DNA of 39,868 nucleotides from Campylobacter sp. (GCF_030528245.1 NZ_JAUMZG010000010.1:1-39868), one strand, 5' to 3'. Numbered from the stretch's first letter, positions 26,639-38,011 are shown. The notes: a model not told the origin generated them from the letters alone. Made by a program: numbers and translations.

Positions 26639-26961
26639 GGGAATTCTCAAAATTCAGGCAAAGCAAAGAATTTGCGACAGTTTATCGAGAGGGTAAGAGG
26701 TGGCATTGTCAGGGGATGATTATTTTTTACCTTCGGGGTCCGGAGAAAAAGATGGCGGTTGTTGCGAGTAAGAAGGTCGGGAAAGCGGTGGCGAGAAACA
26801 GAGCCAAGCGCCTTTTAAGAGCCTTGTTTTTTAGATTTGAAAATAGGCTTGAGTCGGGAAAATATATCCTCGTCGCCAAAAATGAAATCACGCTTCACCC
26901 CTTCTTGACATTGGAAAAAAATTTAAAATGGGGTTTGAGTAACATACGATGTTTAAAATAG
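26635..26961 (+). CDS. rnpA: RNase P protein component
   Basis: 108 aa with a GTG start in the rpmH stop. It assists RNase P RNA in cutting pre-tRNAs. [19 protein letters not shown] is the N-terminal part, and [19 protein letters not shown] is the RNR motif. Its RNA partner rnpB lies at the left edge of the same window. It overlaps yidD by 13 nt. Confidence 0.95.
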   Translation: MREFSKFRQSKEFATVYREGKRWHCQGMIIFYLRGPEKKMAVVASKKVGKAVARNRAKRLLRALFFRFENRLESGKYILVAKNEITLHPFLTLEKNLKWGLSNIRCLK

Positions 26962-27299
26962 CGTTTTTAGCCTCGCTGCGTTTTTATCAAAGCGTTTTAA
27001 GCCCCCTCAAACCCCCCGTTTGTCGGTATTATCCCAGTTGCTCCCATTACGCGCTGTGGCAGCTTGAAAAGAATCATCCCTTCCGTGCCTTTGTGCGGAT
27101 ATTTTTTAGAATTTTAAAATGCAATCCCCTCTTTAAAGGTGGCTTTGACTATCCTAAAATTTCAAAAAAATTTCGCCCTGCGAATTTTTGCTTCAAGCCG
27201 TTTTTTTTAGCTCAAAAGCCCTTGAAATTCTTATATGTGCCTCGTGGTGGCGGGGATTTTTATCTCATTAAAATTGTCTTCAAAAGGATCCAAGCGTGA
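26949..27299 (+). CDS. yidD: Membrane protein insertion efficiency factor YidD
   Basis: 116 aa. The signature is [27 protein letters not shown] (two fragments: [31 protein letters not shown]) and [13 protein letters not shown]. It has an N-terminal amphipathic helix that associates with the inner membrane. Its C-terminal tail is longer than in E. coli YidD (85 aa). It is positioned between rnpA and yidC as in most bacteria. Confidence 0.92.
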   Translation: MFKIAFLASLRFYQSVLSPLKPPVCRYYPSCSHYALWQLEKNHPFRAFVRIFFRILKCNPLFKGGFDYPKISKKFRPANFCFKPFFLAQKPLKFLYVPRGGGDFYLIKIVFKRIQA

Positions 27300-28888
27300 A
27301 TCAATCCAATAACATTTTGCAGCAAAAAAGAATTTTACTGGCCGTTGTACTTTCTTTCGTGTTTTTTGTCGTTTATGATTATTTTTTCATACCCAAAAAG
27401 CCGCTGGGTGTCGAGCAAAATATCACGCAAAATCATAACGCCACCTCAAGCATTGAAGCGCCTCAAATTTCAAGCGCCACAAAGCAAAATTTAAATCCCC
27501 AGCAGGGTGTCAATTCCAGCAAAAGCATCGCCAAAATAGAAAGCGAGTATTTTCAGGCCGAGCTTGACTCTTTGGGTCGTATTTCCAGCTTCTACCTCAA
27601 GGATGAAAAATACCAAAATGAAAAGGGCGAAAGGATCAACCTCATCTCTCAAACGAGCGATCTGCGCCCCCTCGAGCTACGATTTAGCGAGGCTCAGATC
27701 AATGAAGAGGCCTATAAAACCCCCTACACAGCCGATAACGCCTCCCTTTTCATCGATGCAAATTCCAGCAAGACGATAAAACTGACTCAAAATTTATCCC
27801 AGCTTAGGGTTGAAAAAATTCTCACCTTCCACCCGAATGGAAACTACGAAGTGGAGGTCAGGCTCAGTAAGAACACGCCCTTTTTCATCACCCCCGGATC
27901 CAGGCCTGATGTCGCTGTGGATGCCTACACCGTGCATGGGGCACTAGTGCTTGATGGTAAGGATACCATCCATACCTTTGAGGATGAGGACGTGAAGAAT
28001 GACGAAAAGATAGAGCAGGCCTTCATCGCTTCGGCCTTTGATAGGTATTACGCGAGCTTTTTTTACAATTTTGACAGGCCCCTAAACATCATCATTTCTA
28101 AAGATGACAAGCACAATCCGCAAATTTTCGCCTTCGCGCACAATAATTTCAAGGCCGGAGCCTACATAGGCGCTAAGGAGCACAGCCTTTTAAGGGCCAT
28201 CGATGAGAGGCTTGATGATGTGGTGGAATTTGGCTGGTTCACCTTCATCGCTAAGCCTATGTTTGCCTTTTTGAATTTCTTGCATCAATACATTGGCAAT
28301 TGGGGCTGGGCTATTGTGGTGCTGACTTTGATCGTGCGGGTTATTCTTTTTCCGTTGACTTACAAATCGATGATTTCTATGAATAAGCTCAAGGATTTAG
28401 CGCCCAAGATGAAAGAGATCAGAGAGCGCTATAAGGGCGATCCGCAAAAGATGAATGTGCAAATGATGGAGCTTTATAAAAAGCACGGCGCAAATCCCAT
28501 GAGCGGATGTTTGCCCATACTTTTGCAAATTCCTATCTTTTTCGCCATTTATCGCGTCTTACTCAACACCATCGAGCTCAAAGCCGCGCCTTGGGATTTT
28601 TGGATACACGATTTGTCCGTGATGGATCCCTACTTCATCCTGCCGATTTTAATGGGCGCGACCATGTTTTTACAGCAGCTCATCACCCCCATGACCATAC
28701 AAGATCCCATACAGGCTAAGATTATGAAATTCTTACCCGTGATTTTTACCTTTTTCTTCATCACCTTTCCGGCGGGGCTTACGCTTTATTGGTTTGTGAA
28801 TAATCTTTGCTCCCTAGCGCAGCAATGGGTCATCAATAAAATTTTTGCCAAAGAGCATCATAAAAAAGAAGGCGAGAAAACAAAATGA
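27296..28888 (+). CDS. yidC: Membrane protein insertase YidC
   Basis: 530 aa inner-membrane insertase. The N-terminal membrane helix (about residues 12-30) is followed by a large periplasmic beta domain (about 50-310), then the conserved insertase core with five helices: [40 protein letters not shown], and [20 protein letters not shown]. The start is GTG at 27296 with AAGGA 8 nt upstream, overlapping the yidD stop. The C-terminal tail is lysine-rich. Confidence 0.96.
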   Translation: MNQSNNILQQKRILLAVVLSFVFFVVYDYFFIPKKPLGVEQNITQNHNATSSIEAPQISSATKQNLNPQQGVNSSKSIAKIESEYFQAELDSLGRISSFYLKDEKYQNEKGERINLISQTSDLRPLELRFSEAQINEEAYKTPYTADNASLFIDANSSKTIKLTQNLSQLRVEKILTFHPNGNYEVEVRLSKNTPFFITPGSRPDVAVDAYTVHGALVLDGKDTIHTFEDEDVKNDEKIEQAFIASAFDRYYASFFYNFDRPLNIIISKDDKHNPQIFAFAHNNFKAGAYIGAKEHSLLRAIDERLDDVVEFGWFTFIAKPMFAFLNFLHQYIGNWGWAIVVLTLIVRVILFPLTYKSMISMNKLKDLAPKMKEIRERYKGDPQKMNVQMMELYKKHGANPMSGCLPILLQIPIFFAIYRVLLNTIELKAAPWDFWIHDLSVMDPYFILPILMGATMFLQQLITPMTIQDPIQAKIMKFLPVIFTFFFITFPAGLTLYWFVNNLCSLAQQWVINKIFAKEHHKKEGEKTK

Positions 28889-29724
28889 GGATAGAGGCAA
28901 AGGATTTGCAAAGTGCGTTGATTGAGGCTTCTGGGCAGCTTGAATGCTCGGTTATGGATTTGGAGTATCAAATTTTGCAGCAGCACAGAAGCGGTTTTTT
29001 AGGCTTTGGGAGGAAAAATGCCATCATCGAATGCCACAAAAAAGTGAAAAAAAAGCCACTTCAAAAAGAAGCGAAAGCTTTCTACAAAAACGAAGAAAAA
29101 GAAGCGCCTCAATTTAAAAAAGAAGAGCATAAAATCAAGGAGGAAAGCAACCAAAACACGCCTCCAGCGCCCACTCTAAAACGAAAATACATCGTCAAAA
29201 ACGAAGCCATTTTTGATAGCTTTCACAGGGAGGATTTGGAGGATAAAAATTCAGACGACACCGTGCTTGAAATTAAAATTCAGCTTGAAAAACTCCTAAA
29301 AAATTCGCATTTTAACATTGCCTTGATCGACATAAAAATGCAGGATAAGACTTGCATTTTTATCCATCTTGACGGTGAGGATGCGGCCCTGATGATAGGC
29401 AAGGAAGCCCACAGATACAGGGCTTTGTCCTATCTTTTACATCATTGGATCAATCTTAAATATAACTTATTTGTGCGTCTTGAAATCGCACAATTTTTAG
29501 AAAAACAAAGGCAGGCGATGCGACTTTATCTTGAGGGTGTGATTGCAAGGGTGGAGCAAAATGGCAGGGGACAGACCAAGCCACTTGATGGGGTTTTGAT
29601 AAAGATTGCCCTTGAAGAATTGCGCGCCAAATTCCCGCACAAATATGTCGGCATCAAGCAAAATAATGACCAAAAATTCGTCATTGTCAATGATTTTTTT
29701 GAAAAAAGATGGACCCGACCATAG
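28885..29724 (+). CDS. jag: Jag/KhpB RNA-binding protein
   Basis: 279 aa. A Jag_N domain starts the protein ([12 protein letters not shown]), then a lysine/glutamate-rich linker (about 50-120), a KH domain ([20 protein letters not shown]) and an R3H domain at the end. Such proteins bind small RNAs and mRNAs and in other bacteria influence cell elongation. It is coupled to yidC by 4 nt and overlaps mnmE by 16 nt. Confidence 0.87.
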   Translation: MRIEAKDLQSALIEASGQLECSVMDLEYQILQQHRSGFLGFGRKNAIIECHKKVKKKPLQKEAKAFYKNEEKEAPQFKKEEHKIKEESNQNTPPAPTLKRKYIVKNEAIFDSFHREDLEDKNSDDTVLEIKIQLEKLLKNSHFNIALIDIKMQDKTCIFIHLDGEDAALMIGKEAHRYRALSYLLHHWINLKYNLFVRLEIAQFLEKQRQAMRLYLEGVIARVEQNGRGQTKPLDGVLIKIALEELRAKFPHKYVGIKQNNDQKFVIVNDFFEKRWTRP

Positions 29725-31037
29725 CCGCCCTAGCCACCGCCTACGGAAGGGGCGCGATTTCTATCGTAAGAGTGAGCGGAGAAAGGGCTTTGGAGCTGGG
29801 CTTAAAACTCACTCAAAGGCAAAATTTCACCCCACGCTATGCCCATTTTTGCAAACTTTACACGCGAAATTTTGACTTCATCGACGAGGCCATCGTCATA
29901 TATTTTAAGGCGCCCTTCAGCTTTACGGGTGAGGATGTGGTGGAGTTTCAAACCCACGGCGGCACGACTGTGGGTGAAATTTTACTCGAAGAGCTTGCGG
30001 CTTTGGGGGCCTGCTTTGCGAAGGCGGGGGAATTTAGCAAACGTGCCTGCCTTAATGGCAAAATGACTCCCCTCAAAGCCTTAAATATTCAGGATTTAAT
30101 CCAAGCTAAATCCAACCACGCCGCCAAACTCATCGCCAGAAATATGCAGGGCAGGACGGGAGAATTGGTGGAGAAAATTCGCGCCGAGCTGGTGAAAACC
30201 CTTGCTTTTGTGGAGACAAGCATCGACTATGCGGATGATGATTTGCCTCAGGATTTACTGCGACAAATCGCCACTTTATGCGAGGAAAATGCAAAAATTT
30301 TAAGCGAAATTCACAGCCTAGCCCAGAGCAAAAAGGGGCTTTTGGAAGGCTTTAAAATCCTCATACTTGGAAAGCCCAATGTTGGCAAAAGCTCACTTTT
30401 AAACGCCCTTTTATCCTACGAAAGGGCCATCGTTTCAGACCTTGCTGGCACCACGCGCGATACGGTGGAGGAAAATTTCAAACTCGGCACACATTTGCTA
30501 ACAATCATCGACACAGCAGGCATCAGAGAGGGTGAGGATGAGGTCGAAAAAAGGGGCATAGAGCGGAGCAAAAAAAAGCTCCTAGAAGCGGACATCATCC
30601 TCGCGCTTTTTGACGCCTCAAGGCTTGAGGACGATGAGGACAGGCAAATTTACGCCCTGCTTGAAAACAGCCCTTCAAAAATCTTCTACCTGCTCAACAA
30701 AAGCGACCTACAGGAGCTTTTTGTGCCCACGCGCAGCTTTCCCTTCATCAAAATCAGCACCAAAGAGGACTTAGCGCCCCTTAAAAACGAGCTAGAAAGC
30801 TATCTTAATGGCCTTGATGGTGAGGGTTTTTTGACTTGCTCGATGGACTTCATTGAGGCTTGTAGATCAGCCAGCGGAGCGATAATGAGGGCTAAAAAAC
30901 TGCTTGATGGTGGGGTTTTGGAGCTTTTCGCCTTTGAGCTGAATGTGGCCCTTGATCATTTGGCAAAATTCACTAAGGATTTTCAAAGGAGTGAAATATT
31001 GGATGAAATGTTTAGTAATTTTTGTTTGGGAAAATAA
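29709..31037 (+). CDS. mnmE: tRNA modification GTPase MnmE
   Basis: 442 aa. With MnmG it installs the carboxymethylaminomethyl group at wobble uridine of tRNAs. The N-terminal folate-binding domain begins [20 protein letters not shown]; the G domain holds GKPNVGKSS (about residue 221), the switch TTRDT, DTAG and NKSD; and the C-terminal CLGK contains the functional cysteine. Start ATG overlaps the end of jag by 16 nt. Confidence 0.96.
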   Translation: MDPTIAALATAYGRGAISIVRVSGERALELGLKLTQRQNFTPRYAHFCKLYTRNFDFIDEAIVIYFKAPFSFTGEDVVEFQTHGGTTVGEILLEELAALGACFAKAGEFSKRACLNGKMTPLKALNIQDLIQAKSNHAAKLIARNMQGRTGELVEKIRAELVKTLAFVETSIDYADDDLPQDLLRQIATLCEENAKILSEIHSLAQSKKGLLEGFKILILGKPNVGKSSLLNALLSYERAIVSDLAGTTRDTVEENFKLGTHLLTIIDTAGIREGEDEVEKRGIERSKKKLLEADIILALFDASRLEDDEDRQIYALLENSPSKIFYLLNKSDLQELFVPTRSFPFIKISTKEDLAPLKNELESYLNGLDGEGFLTCSMDFIEACRSASGAIMRAKKLLDGGVLELFAFELNVALDHLAKFTKDFQRSEILDEMFSNFCLGK

Positions 31038-31047
31038 AGGATAAACA

Positions 31048-33225
31048 ATGGACAAAGCCATCATCAAGGCCCACAAAATCAGCGATGAAGAATACGCACG
31101 GATTTTAGAATTTCTAGGACGTGAGCCCAATTTATTAGAGCTTGGCGTTATTTCTGCGATGTGGAGTGAGCACTGCTCGTATAAATCTAGCAAGAAATAT
31201 TTGAGCGGCTTTCCCACAGAGGCGCCTTGGGTTTTGCAGGGGCCTGGTGAGAATGCAGGCGTGATCGACATCGGCAAGGGCTACGCGGCGGTTTTTAAGG
31301 TTGAGAGTCATAACCACCCTAGCTTCATCGAGCCCTTTGCGGGCGCGGCCACGGGTGTGGGGGGCATCATGCGGGATGTCTTCACGATGGGGGCGCGTGT
31401 GGTTGCGGGGATGAATTCCTTGAAATTCGGCGACATCCACGATGCCAAATACGCCCCCTTGCACAAATACCTCCTCAGGGGCGTTGTGAGCGGGATTTCT
31501 CACTATGGCAATTGCACGGGCGTGCCGACTGTGGGCGGGGAGTGCGGCTTTGATGCGTGCTACAACGGCAACATCCTAGTCAACGCTTTCGCCTTGGGCG
31601 TTTGCAAGATTGAGGAGCTTTTTTACGCCAAGGCTGAGGGCGTGGGAAATTCTGTCATTTATGTGGGCTCAAAGACAGGACGGGACGGGCTTGGTGGGGC
31701 GGTGATGAGCTCTGAGAGCTTTAACGAGAGCAGCAAGGCCCTGCGTCCCACTGTGCAAATTGGCGATCCCTTCAGTGAAAAGCTTTTGATGGAGGCTTGC
31801 CTGGAGCTTTTTAAGAGCGATTTCATCATCGGCATACAGGACATGGGTGCGGCAGGGCTTACTTCGAGTGCTTTTGAAATGGCCGGCCGAAGCGGCAGTG
31901 GGATGCGCTTGGAGCTTGATAAAACGCCGATGCGCGAGGAGGGCATGACGCCCTATGAGCTGATGCTTAGCGAGAGTCAGGAGCGGATGCTCATTTGTGC
32001 AAAAAAGGGCTACGAGGCGGAGGTGGTAAAAATTTTTGAAAAATGGGGTCTGGATGCGGTGGTGATGGGCGAGGTTACCGACACGGGGAAGATGGAGCTT
32101 TTTTGGCACGGTGAGCTTGTGGGCTGCTTGCCCATCGCGCCTTTGAGTGAGAACGCTCCCATTTTAGACCGTCCTGTGCGTGAGCCTGGGTATTTGGCTG
32201 GACTTGGGGACTATAAATTTGAGCTAAAATTAAGCCCCAACGAGCTTTTGAAAAGAATTTTAAAAAACGAAAACGCCAACAACAAGGCCTTCATTTACGA
32301 GCAATTTGACGCCACTGTGCAAACCAACACCCTCAAAGCAGACGGGGCCCTGGGCGCTAGCGTGATACGCGTGAAGGAAAACGGCGCGGCCCTGGCGATG
32401 GCTGTGGAGTGCAATGCCTCCCTAAGCTATGTCGATGCGAGGCTGGGCGCGGCCTACAATGTCGCCGCTGTGGGGAGGAAGATCACCTGCGCGGGGGCTA
32501 GAATTCTAGCGATCAGCGACTGCCTCAATTTTGGCAACCCGCAAAATCCCGAAGTGATGTGGCAGTTTGCCAAGAGCTGCGAGGGCATCAAGGAGGCTTG
32601 CAGGGCCTTAAATGCCCCTGTGGTGAGCGGGAATGTCAGTCTTTACAACGAAAGCGAGGGGGTGAGCATCCATCCAAGCCCTACCATAGTGGGCGTGGGG
32701 CTGCTCGAAAATGCTGAGGATACCCTAAAATCAAGCACGAACGAGTCTGGGGTGTGCTTTTATCTCTTGGGCCGGACGCAGGGCGCGTTTGCTGCCTCAC
32801 TCGCGGCAAAGGTGCAGGATGGCAAGGTCGCGGGGAGCTTGAGGGCGCTTGATTATGCGGCCGAGCTTGCCCTTTGGAATTTGCTTTTTGAGGCCAATCA
32901 AAAGCATCTTTTGGAGTGCGCTTTGAGTGTGGGCTCTGGGGGCGTGGCACTGGCCTTAGCAAAGATCATAGCTCTTTCAAAACGGGGCGGAATTTTTGAA
33001 AATCCCTTCGAAAACGAGGCCCTGCTTTTTGATGAGAGCCCGGGGAGGGCCATCGTGGGTGTGAGGGATGAGGGATTTTTGACCCTGGCGCGAAATTGGG
33101 GCGTGAGAGCTTGTAGGCTTGGGGTTAGCACGGAGGAGGAGGCGTTCACTTTGGGAAGCATAACTTTGAGCAAAAAAGAGCTTGAGAGGCTTTATTTTGA
33201 GAGTTTTAGGGAGCAAATTTTATGA
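31048..33225 (+). CDS. purL: Phosphoribosylformylglycinamidine synthase subunit PurL
   Basis: 725 aa, small-type PurL that works with PurQ and PurS to convert FGAR to FGAM in purine synthesis. The signature is [17 protein letters not shown] and [22 protein letters not shown] (given as [13 protein letters not shown]). Two AIR-synthase-related halves are visible. AAAGGA precedes ATG. It is followed without gap by the DnaJ-like gene and then purH. Confidence 0.96.
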   Translation: MDKAIIKAHKISDEEYARILEFLGREPNLLELGVISAMWSEHCSYKSSKKYLSGFPTEAPWVLQGPGENAGVIDIGKGYAAVFKVESHNHPSFIEPFAGAATGVGGIMRDVFTMGARVVAGMNSLKFGDIHDAKYAPLHKYLLRGVVSGISHYGNCTGVPTVGGECGFDACYNGNILVNAFALGVCKIEELFYAKAEGVGNSVIYVGSKTGRDGLGGAVMSSESFNESSKALRPTVQIGDPFSEKLLMEACLELFKSDFIIGIQDMGAAGLTSSAFEMAGRSGSGMRLELDKTPMREEGMTPYELMLSESQERMLICAKKGYEAEVVKIFEKWGLDAVVMGEVTDTGKMELFWHGELVGCLPIAPLSENAPILDRPVREPGYLAGLGDYKFELKLSPNELLKRILKNENANNKAFIYEQFDATVQTNTLKADGALGASVIRVKENGAALAMAVECNASLSYVDARLGAAYNVAAVGRKITCAGARILAISDCLNFGNPQNPEVMWQFAKSCEGIKEACRALNAPVVSGNVSLYNESEGVSIHPSPTIVGVGLLENAEDTLKSSTNESGVCFYLLGRTQGAFAASLAAKVQDGKVAGSLRALDYAAELALWNLLFEANQKHLLECALSVGSGGVALALAKIIALSKRGGIFENPFENEALLFDESPGRAIVGVRDEGFLTLARNWGVRACRLGVSTEEEAFTLGSITLSKKELERLYFESFREQIL

Positions 33226-33992
33226 GTTTCATTTTAATCCTTTTGGTGATTTTGGTTTTTTACTGGTTTTATAAAACTTGGGGAAAAAGTGAGTTTCTCA
33301 ACGCCGCAGGCCGCGGGAGCAAGGGCTTTGCCAGAGGCTTTGTGCGGGGTGTGATGGAGGAGAGGGTGGAGGAATTTAAAAGGCGGATGAACTACTATGT
33401 CATCGCGCTTTTGGCCAAGATCGCAAAGAGCGATGGTAGGATCAGCCAGCAAGAGGCGGATATGATCGGCGAGCTTTTAAACGCCAACGCTAAGGACGCC
33501 AAGGAGAGAGAATTTTTAAAGGCGAGTTTTAATGAGCATAAGGAAAATTTAAGCGATGCCTCCTTGGTGGCGGAGGAATTTTTAAGGGAGGTGCCCCTGC
33601 CTCAAAACGAGCGCCTTAATGTGCTTAGGGTGCTTGTTTTCATGGCCCTGATCGACGGGGAATTCCACGCGAAAAAAAGGGAAATTTTAGAGCAGATTAC
33701 CCTGGCTTTTGGGCTTTCTTTGGGGGTGCTTGAGGAGTGCATTGCCCAGCTTGGGGCCTTGAAAAAAACGCGAAAGACGATGGATTTGAGCGAGGCTTAT
33801 GCGCTTTTAGAGCTTGATGAGGGGGCGGATTTATCCGCACTGAAGCGTCAATATAGGGCCCTGGCGAAAAAATACCATCCCGATATTTTAAACGCCAACA
33901 AGGTCAGCGAGGATGAGCTCAAGCAGGGCGTGGAGAAATTTCAAAAAATCAACGAGGCCTATGAGCTTGTGAAAAAGCATTTGCAACGCTAG
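33222..33992 (+). CDS. djlA: Membrane-anchored TerB/J-domain co-chaperone (DjlA-like)
   Basis: 256 aa. An N-terminal membrane helix ([16 protein letters not shown]) is followed by a TerB-like helical domain at about 65-165 ([35 protein letters not shown]) and a C-terminal J domain with the DnaK-activating HPD in KKYHPDIL. This is the DjlA layout. It overlaps the purL stop by 4 nt, between two purine genes, an arrangement I also recall from C. jejuni. Client proteins unknown. Confidence 0.83.
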   Translation: MSFILILLVILVFYWFYKTWGKSEFLNAAGRGSKGFARGFVRGVMEERVEEFKRRMNYYVIALLAKIAKSDGRISQQEADMIGELLNANAKDAKEREFLKASFNEHKENLSDASLVAEEFLREVPLPQNERLNVLRVLVFMALIDGEFHAKKREILEQITLAFGLSLGVLEECIAQLGALKKTRKTMDLSEAYALLELDEGADLSALKRQYRALAKKYHPDILNANKVSEDELKQGVEKFQKINEAYELVKKHLQR

Positions 33993-34018
33993 GGCTTGGA
34001 ATTTTAAAGGAGTGATGA

Positions 34019-35578
34019 GTGGGGGATTGCAAAAACGAAAAAACCATGAGGGCCTTGCTGAGTGTGAGCGATAAGGATGGCGTGGTGGAATTTGCTAGGG
34101 GGCTTTTGAATTTGGGCTTTGAGCTGCTTTCTACGGGCGGGACCTTCAGGCTTTTGAAAGAGCAGGGCCTAAGGGTGGAGGAGGTGAGCGCATTTACCGG
34201 GAGTGCGGAGCTTTTTGGGGGGAGGGTGAAGACCCTTCATCCTAAAATCCACGGCGGAATTTTGCATAAAAGAGATGATGCGAATCATCTGCGAGAAGCT
34301 AGGGAAAATGGGATTTTGAGCATAGATTTGTTGGGTGTGAATTTATACCCCTTTCAAAAAACCACGATGCATAGCGATGATTTTGAGGAGATTGTTGAAA
34401 ATATCGACATCGGCGGCCCGGCGATGATCAGAAGCGGGGCGAAAAACTATAAATCCGTGCTGGTCGTGTGCGATGCGGCTGATTATGCGGGGGTGCTTGC
34501 GAGGCTGGAGGAGGGTAGGGACGATGAGGAATTTCGCCGCGGGCTGATGATAAAGGCTTTTGAGCACACGGCCGCCTATGATGCCTACATCGCCAACTAC
34601 ATGAACGGGCGTTTTAATGGGGGCTTTGGGGCGCGGCATTTCATCACGGGGAGTAAGGTTTTGGACACAAAATACGGCGAAAATCCGCATCAAAGGGGGG
34701 CCTTGTATGAATTTGGGGCCTTTTTTAGCCTCAATTTTAAGGCCTTGAAGGGGGAGGCTAGCTTTAACAATCTCACCGACATCAATGCGGCCTTGAATTT
34801 GGCCTCCGCTTTTGGCCAAAGATCTGCTGTGGCTATCATCAAGCACGGCAATCCTTGTGGCTTTGCGGTGAAAAATTCCCTGCTTGAAAGCTATGAGGAG
34901 GCTTTGCGGTGCGATAGCATCAGCGCTTATGGGGGTGTGGTGGCGATCAATGGGACCTTGGATGAGGCTTTGGCGGAGAAAATCAACGAAAGCTATGTGG
35001 AGCTCATCATCGCGGCGAATGTGAAAGAGGAGGCCTTGAAGGCTTTTGAGGGGCGGAGGAGGGTTAAAATTTTTACCCAAGAAAATTCTCATCTGGTGCG
35101 GAATTTTGACCGCTATGATTTTAGGCACATTGACGGAGGCTTTCTTCTGCAAACGAGCGATGAGGTGGGGGAGGATGAGCTCAAAAATGCCGTTTTGAAA
35201 AGCAAGAGGGGGGCGAGTGAGGGTGAGCTAAGAGACCTCGCCATCGCCCTTAAAATCGCTGCTTTTACCAAGTCCAACAATGTCGTTTATGTGAAGGACG
35301 CGGCGATGCTTGCGGTGGGGATGGGGATGACCAGTCGCATCGATGCGGCCAAGGCGGCTGTGCGCAAGGCTGAGGAGATGGGGCTTGATTTGCAAGGCTG
35401 TGTTCTGGCTAGCGAGGCCTTTTTTCCTTTCAGGGATAGCATCGATGAAGCTTTTAAGGTGGGTGTTAGCGCGGTGGTGCAGCCTGGCGGGAGTATAAGG
35501 GATGATGAGGTGATCGCTGCTGCGAACGAATACGATATGGCCTTGTATTTTACGGGGGTGCGGCACTTTTTGCACTGA
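34019..35578 (+). CDS. purH: AICAR transformylase / IMP cyclohydrolase
   Basis: Bifunctional enzyme for the last two steps to IMP. The N-terminal cyclohydrolase domain has [22 protein letters not shown] and [16 protein letters not shown]; the C-terminal transformylase domain has the KHGNPCGFA motif with catalytic Lys-His. The start is in doubt: GTG at 34019 has AAAGGAG 6 nt upstream (519 aa), whereas homologues usually begin at the methionine encoded at 34046 (510 aa), which has no ribosome site. I keep the GTG on the ribosome-site evidence. Confidence 0.94.
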   Translation: MGDCKNEKTMRALLSVSDKDGVVEFARGLLNLGFELLSTGGTFRLLKEQGLRVEEVSAFTGSAELFGGRVKTLHPKIHGGILHKRDDANHLREARENGILSIDLLGVNLYPFQKTTMHSDDFEEIVENIDIGGPAMIRSGAKNYKSVLVVCDAADYAGVLARLEEGRDDEEFRRGLMIKAFEHTAAYDAYIANYMNGRFNGGFGARHFITGSKVLDTKYGENPHQRGALYEFGAFFSLNFKALKGEASFNNLTDINAALNLASAFGQRSAVAIIKHGNPCGFAVKNSLLESYEEALRCDSISAYGGVVAINGTLDEALAEKINESYVELIIAANVKEEALKAFEGRRRVKIFTQENSHLVRNFDRYDFRHIDGGFLLQTSDEVGEDELKNAVLKSKRGASEGELRDLAIALKIAAFTKSNNVVYVKDAAMLAVGMGMTSRIDAAKAAVRKAEEMGLDLQGCVLASEAFFPFRDSIDEAFKVGVSAVVQPGGSIRDDEVIAAANEYDMALYFTGVRHFLH

Positions 35579-35632
35579 GGTTGTGTTAAAAAATTTATGC
35601 CACAATCGCGAAAATTTTTGAAAGGAGAGGGA

Positions 35633-36070
35633 ATGAAAAAATTTTTAATGCCGCTTTTGTTTTTGGCTTTTTTGATGGGCTGTGCGAAGGAGCCTACGAA
35701 CCTCACGCAAAATCAAGCTCAAATTAGCGTTTTGGCTTCTTTGGTGGGGCAGAATTTGAAGATAGAAAAAATCATCCTTGCTCAAAAAGAGCTTAGGGCA
35801 GAGGGTGCTGAGGAGGGCGCTAGTATCAACTTTGAAAAGGATAAATTCTACGGGAGTTCGGGGTGCAATCGCTTTTTTGGTGCTTATGAGAGTGATGGGG
35901 AGAATGTGCAAATCGATGGGGCCGCGGCGACGCAAATGCTTTGCCAACCTAGGGAGCTGATGGACTTTGAAAGCGCTTTGCTCACGCATTTTAAGGGGAA
36001 TTTTAAACTCAGTAGGGAGGGGGGTAAAATTCTTTTGAAGAGCGAGGAGATGAGCATTTATCTTCAGTAA
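35633..36070 (+). CDS. META/HslJ-domain lipoprotein
   Basis: 145 aa. The signal peptide MKKFLMPLLFLAFLMGCAKE has a lipobox LMGC, with the acylated cysteine at residue 17. The mature part contains GSSGCNRFFGAYESDGENVQ and TQMLCQPRELMDFESALL, the cysteine-containing motif of META domains (HslJ-like, linked to novobiocin or heat stress in E. coli). The open frame starts at 35597, but GGAGAGGGA precedes the ATG at 35633. Confidence 0.82.
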   Translation: MKKFLMPLLFLAFLMGCAKEPTNLTQNQAQISVLASLVGQNLKIEKIILAQKELRAEGAEEGASINFEKDKFYGSSGCNRFFGAYESDGENVQIDGAAATQMLCQPRELMDFESALLTHFKGNFKLSREGGKILLKSEEMSIYLQ

Positions 36071-36092
36071 AAATTTAAATTTTGGGCTGAAT

Positions 36093-36120
36093 TTGACAAA
36101 ACAATAAAAAATGTTAGAAT
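36093..36120 (+). promoter_or_regulatory. Promoter of the agmatine operon
   Basis: TTGACA (36093-36098), 16 nt, TAGAAT (36115-36120) with an extended -10 TG (36112-36113). The predicted start is about 36127, leaving a 23-nt leader before aguA. Like the groESL promoter, it has an unusually clear -35 for this group. Confidence 0.7.
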
Positions 36121-36149
36121 GCGGTTTTATTATCAAAAAGGTTATTTAA

Positions 36150-37133
36150 ATGATAAAATCCATAGCCGAGTGGAGCGAGCAGGATTATCTGATCCTAGCT
36201 CTTGCGCATGAAAAAACCGATTGGAAGCCCTACCTAGCAGAAATTTTGCAATCTTATGAGGATTTTGTGGAACTTGCTAGCACCTTTCAAAAGGTCCTGC
36301 TCATCGCGCCCAGCGAGGAGGATTTTGAGCCTTTTTTGCGCTTTAAAAATGTGGAATTTTTCCAATACACCTGCAACGACACTTGGATTAGGGATTTTGG
36401 AGCGATCGATGTGTGGGAAAATGGAAGACTGAAGAGCCTTGATTTCACCTTCAATGCTTGGGGGGGGAAATTTGAAAGCGCCTTGGATAATGCCCTCAAT
36501 GCCGAACTTTTTTCACAAAAATTCCAAAGCAGACTTGAGGATGTCGGTTTGGTTTTGGAGGGCGGAAGCGTTGATTTTAACGGAGCTGGCGCCATGCTTA
36601 CGACCGAGCATTGCCTTTTAAATTCCAAGCGCAACGCTCATCTCAACAAAGCAGAGCTTGAGGCAAGGCTCAAGAAGCTTTTTGGACTCCATAGCATCAT
36701 TTGGCTGAAAAATGGCTTCATCATCGGCGATGATACCGACCATCACATCGATACCTTGGCGCGCTTTATTGACGCACAAACCATCATCTACTGCGCCTGT
36801 GAGGATGAGGATGATCCGCATTTTTTACCCCTCAAGGCTATGGAGGCCGAGCTTTTAAAAACGCCCTTCAAGTGCATCCCCGTGCCCCTACCCAAGCCCC
36901 TATTTTACGAGGGTAGGAGGCTGGGAGCTAGCTATGCGAATTTTGTCTTTGTCAATGGAGGCCTGATCCTGCCCTTTTATCAGGATGAAAAAGACGAGCT
37001 TGTGCGCGACATCTTGCAAAAGGCCCTGCCAGAGTGTAGGGTTGTGGGCGTGGATGCGCGGGTGTTTTTGAGACAAAACGGCTCATTGCACTGCTCGTGT
37101 CAAAATCGCTTCAAGGGGGAGAGATGGATTTAG
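36150..37133 (+). CDS. aguA: Agmatine deiminase (peptidyl-arginine-deiminase family)
   Basis: 327 aa. It hydrolyses agmatine to N-carbamoylputrescine and ammonia. TWIRDFGAIDV, FNAWGGKFES, LEGGSVDFNGAGAML and GDDTDHHID are family motifs; the catalytic cysteine is C315 in NGSLHCSCQN, where most members read HCxTQQ. A G8 run (36460-36467) encodes the conserved WGG and could be slippage-prone. It is the first gene of the operon with a cation-efflux protein and the amidase. Confidence 0.87.
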   Translation: MIKSIAEWSEQDYLILALAHEKTDWKPYLAEILQSYEDFVELASTFQKVLLIAPSEEDFEPFLRFKNVEFFQYTCNDTWIRDFGAIDVWENGRLKSLDFTFNAWGGKFESALDNALNAELFSQKFQSRLEDVGLVLEGGSVDFNGAGAMLTTEHCLLNSKRNAHLNKAELEARLKKLFGLHSIIWLKNGFIIGDDTDHHIDTLARFIDAQTIIYCACEDEDDPHFLPLKAMEAELLKTPFKCIPVPLPKPLFYEGRRLGASYANFVFVNGGLILPFYQDEKDELVRDILQKALPECRVVGVDARVFLRQNGSLHCSCQNRFKGERWI

Positions 37134-38011
37134 CTAAAAAAGCGACGATTATCGCCTTAATTTGTGCCTTTTTTTTGGCTTTTGTGAAATTTATCGCCGG
37201 GATTTTAAGCGGCTCTGTGGCGGTGCTTGCAAGCGCTATCGATTCCATGATTGATTTTGCCATTTCTGCTTTCAATTTCCTAGCCCTCAAAAAATCCTCA
37301 TCAAAGCCCAACACACGCTATAATTTTGGCTTTTCAAAGATCGAGGCCCTCGCGGGTTTTGTGGAGGGCTGCTTTATTTTTGCTGTGGGAATTTTCATTT
37401 TTTATCAAAGTGTTTTAAAAATTTATCACAACGAGTCCGTGGATGATTTGAATTTGGGCGTGGGGGTGATGATTTTTGCGCTTATTCTGACATTTTTGCT
37501 GGTGCTTTACCTTTCTCATGTGGCGAAAAAAACCAAGAGCTTGGTGGTCGAGAGCGATTGTTTGCATTATAAGAGCGATTTGTTGAGCAATGCCCTCACC
37601 CTGCTGGCTCTGGCTTTGATTCATTTCACCCACTGGCACATCATCGATGCGATTTTTGGGATTGCTGTGAGTTTTTACACGGCTTATTCGGCGTTTGGTA
37701 TCGTTAAAAAATCCCTGTCTTTTTTGATGGATAAGGCCTTGGATGATGAGCAAATTGGGCGGATTAAGGAGCTGATTGAAAGTCATAAAGAGGTCATTTC
37801 TTTCCACCATCTCAAAACGCGCAAAACCCCAAGCACCAATTATGTGAGCTTGCATTTGGTCTTTTGTCCCATCATTTCTCTTTTGAATGCGCATAGGATT
37901 TCGGATGAGATCGAGGAGGGTATCCGCGCCCTTTGCAAGGATGAAAAATGGGAGCTTCAAATTCATCTTGACCCCTACGATGATCAAGAAGAGGAAAGGA
38001 AAAGGCTATGA
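37124..38011 (+). CDS. Cation diffusion facilitator (FieF-like) transporter
   Basis: 295 aa. The transmembrane domain spans about residues 10-200, with metal-site motifs AIDSMIDFAIS in helix II and HYKSDLLSN in helix V, matching the DxxxD and HxxxD pattern of FieF-type zinc/iron exporters; a cytoplasmic C-terminal domain follows (ISFHHLKTRKTPSTNYVSLH). The ATG at 37124 has GGGGAGAG upstream and overlaps aguA by 10 nt; the longer frame from 37097 is rejected. Coupled to aguB by 4 nt. Confidence 0.87.
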   Translation: MDLAKKATIIALICAFFLAFVKFIAGILSGSVAVLASAIDSMIDFAISAFNFLALKKSSSKPNTRYNFGFSKIEALAGFVEGCFIFAVGIFIFYQSVLKIYHNESVDDLNLGVGVMIFALILTFLLVLYLSHVAKKTKSLVVESDCLHYKSDLLSNALTLLALALIHFTHWHIIDAIFGIAVSFYTAYSAFGIVKKSLSFLMDKALDDEQIGRIKELIESHKEVISFHHLKTRKTPSTNYVSLHLVFCPIISLLNAHRISDEIEEGIRALCKDEKWELQIHLDPYDDQEEERKRL

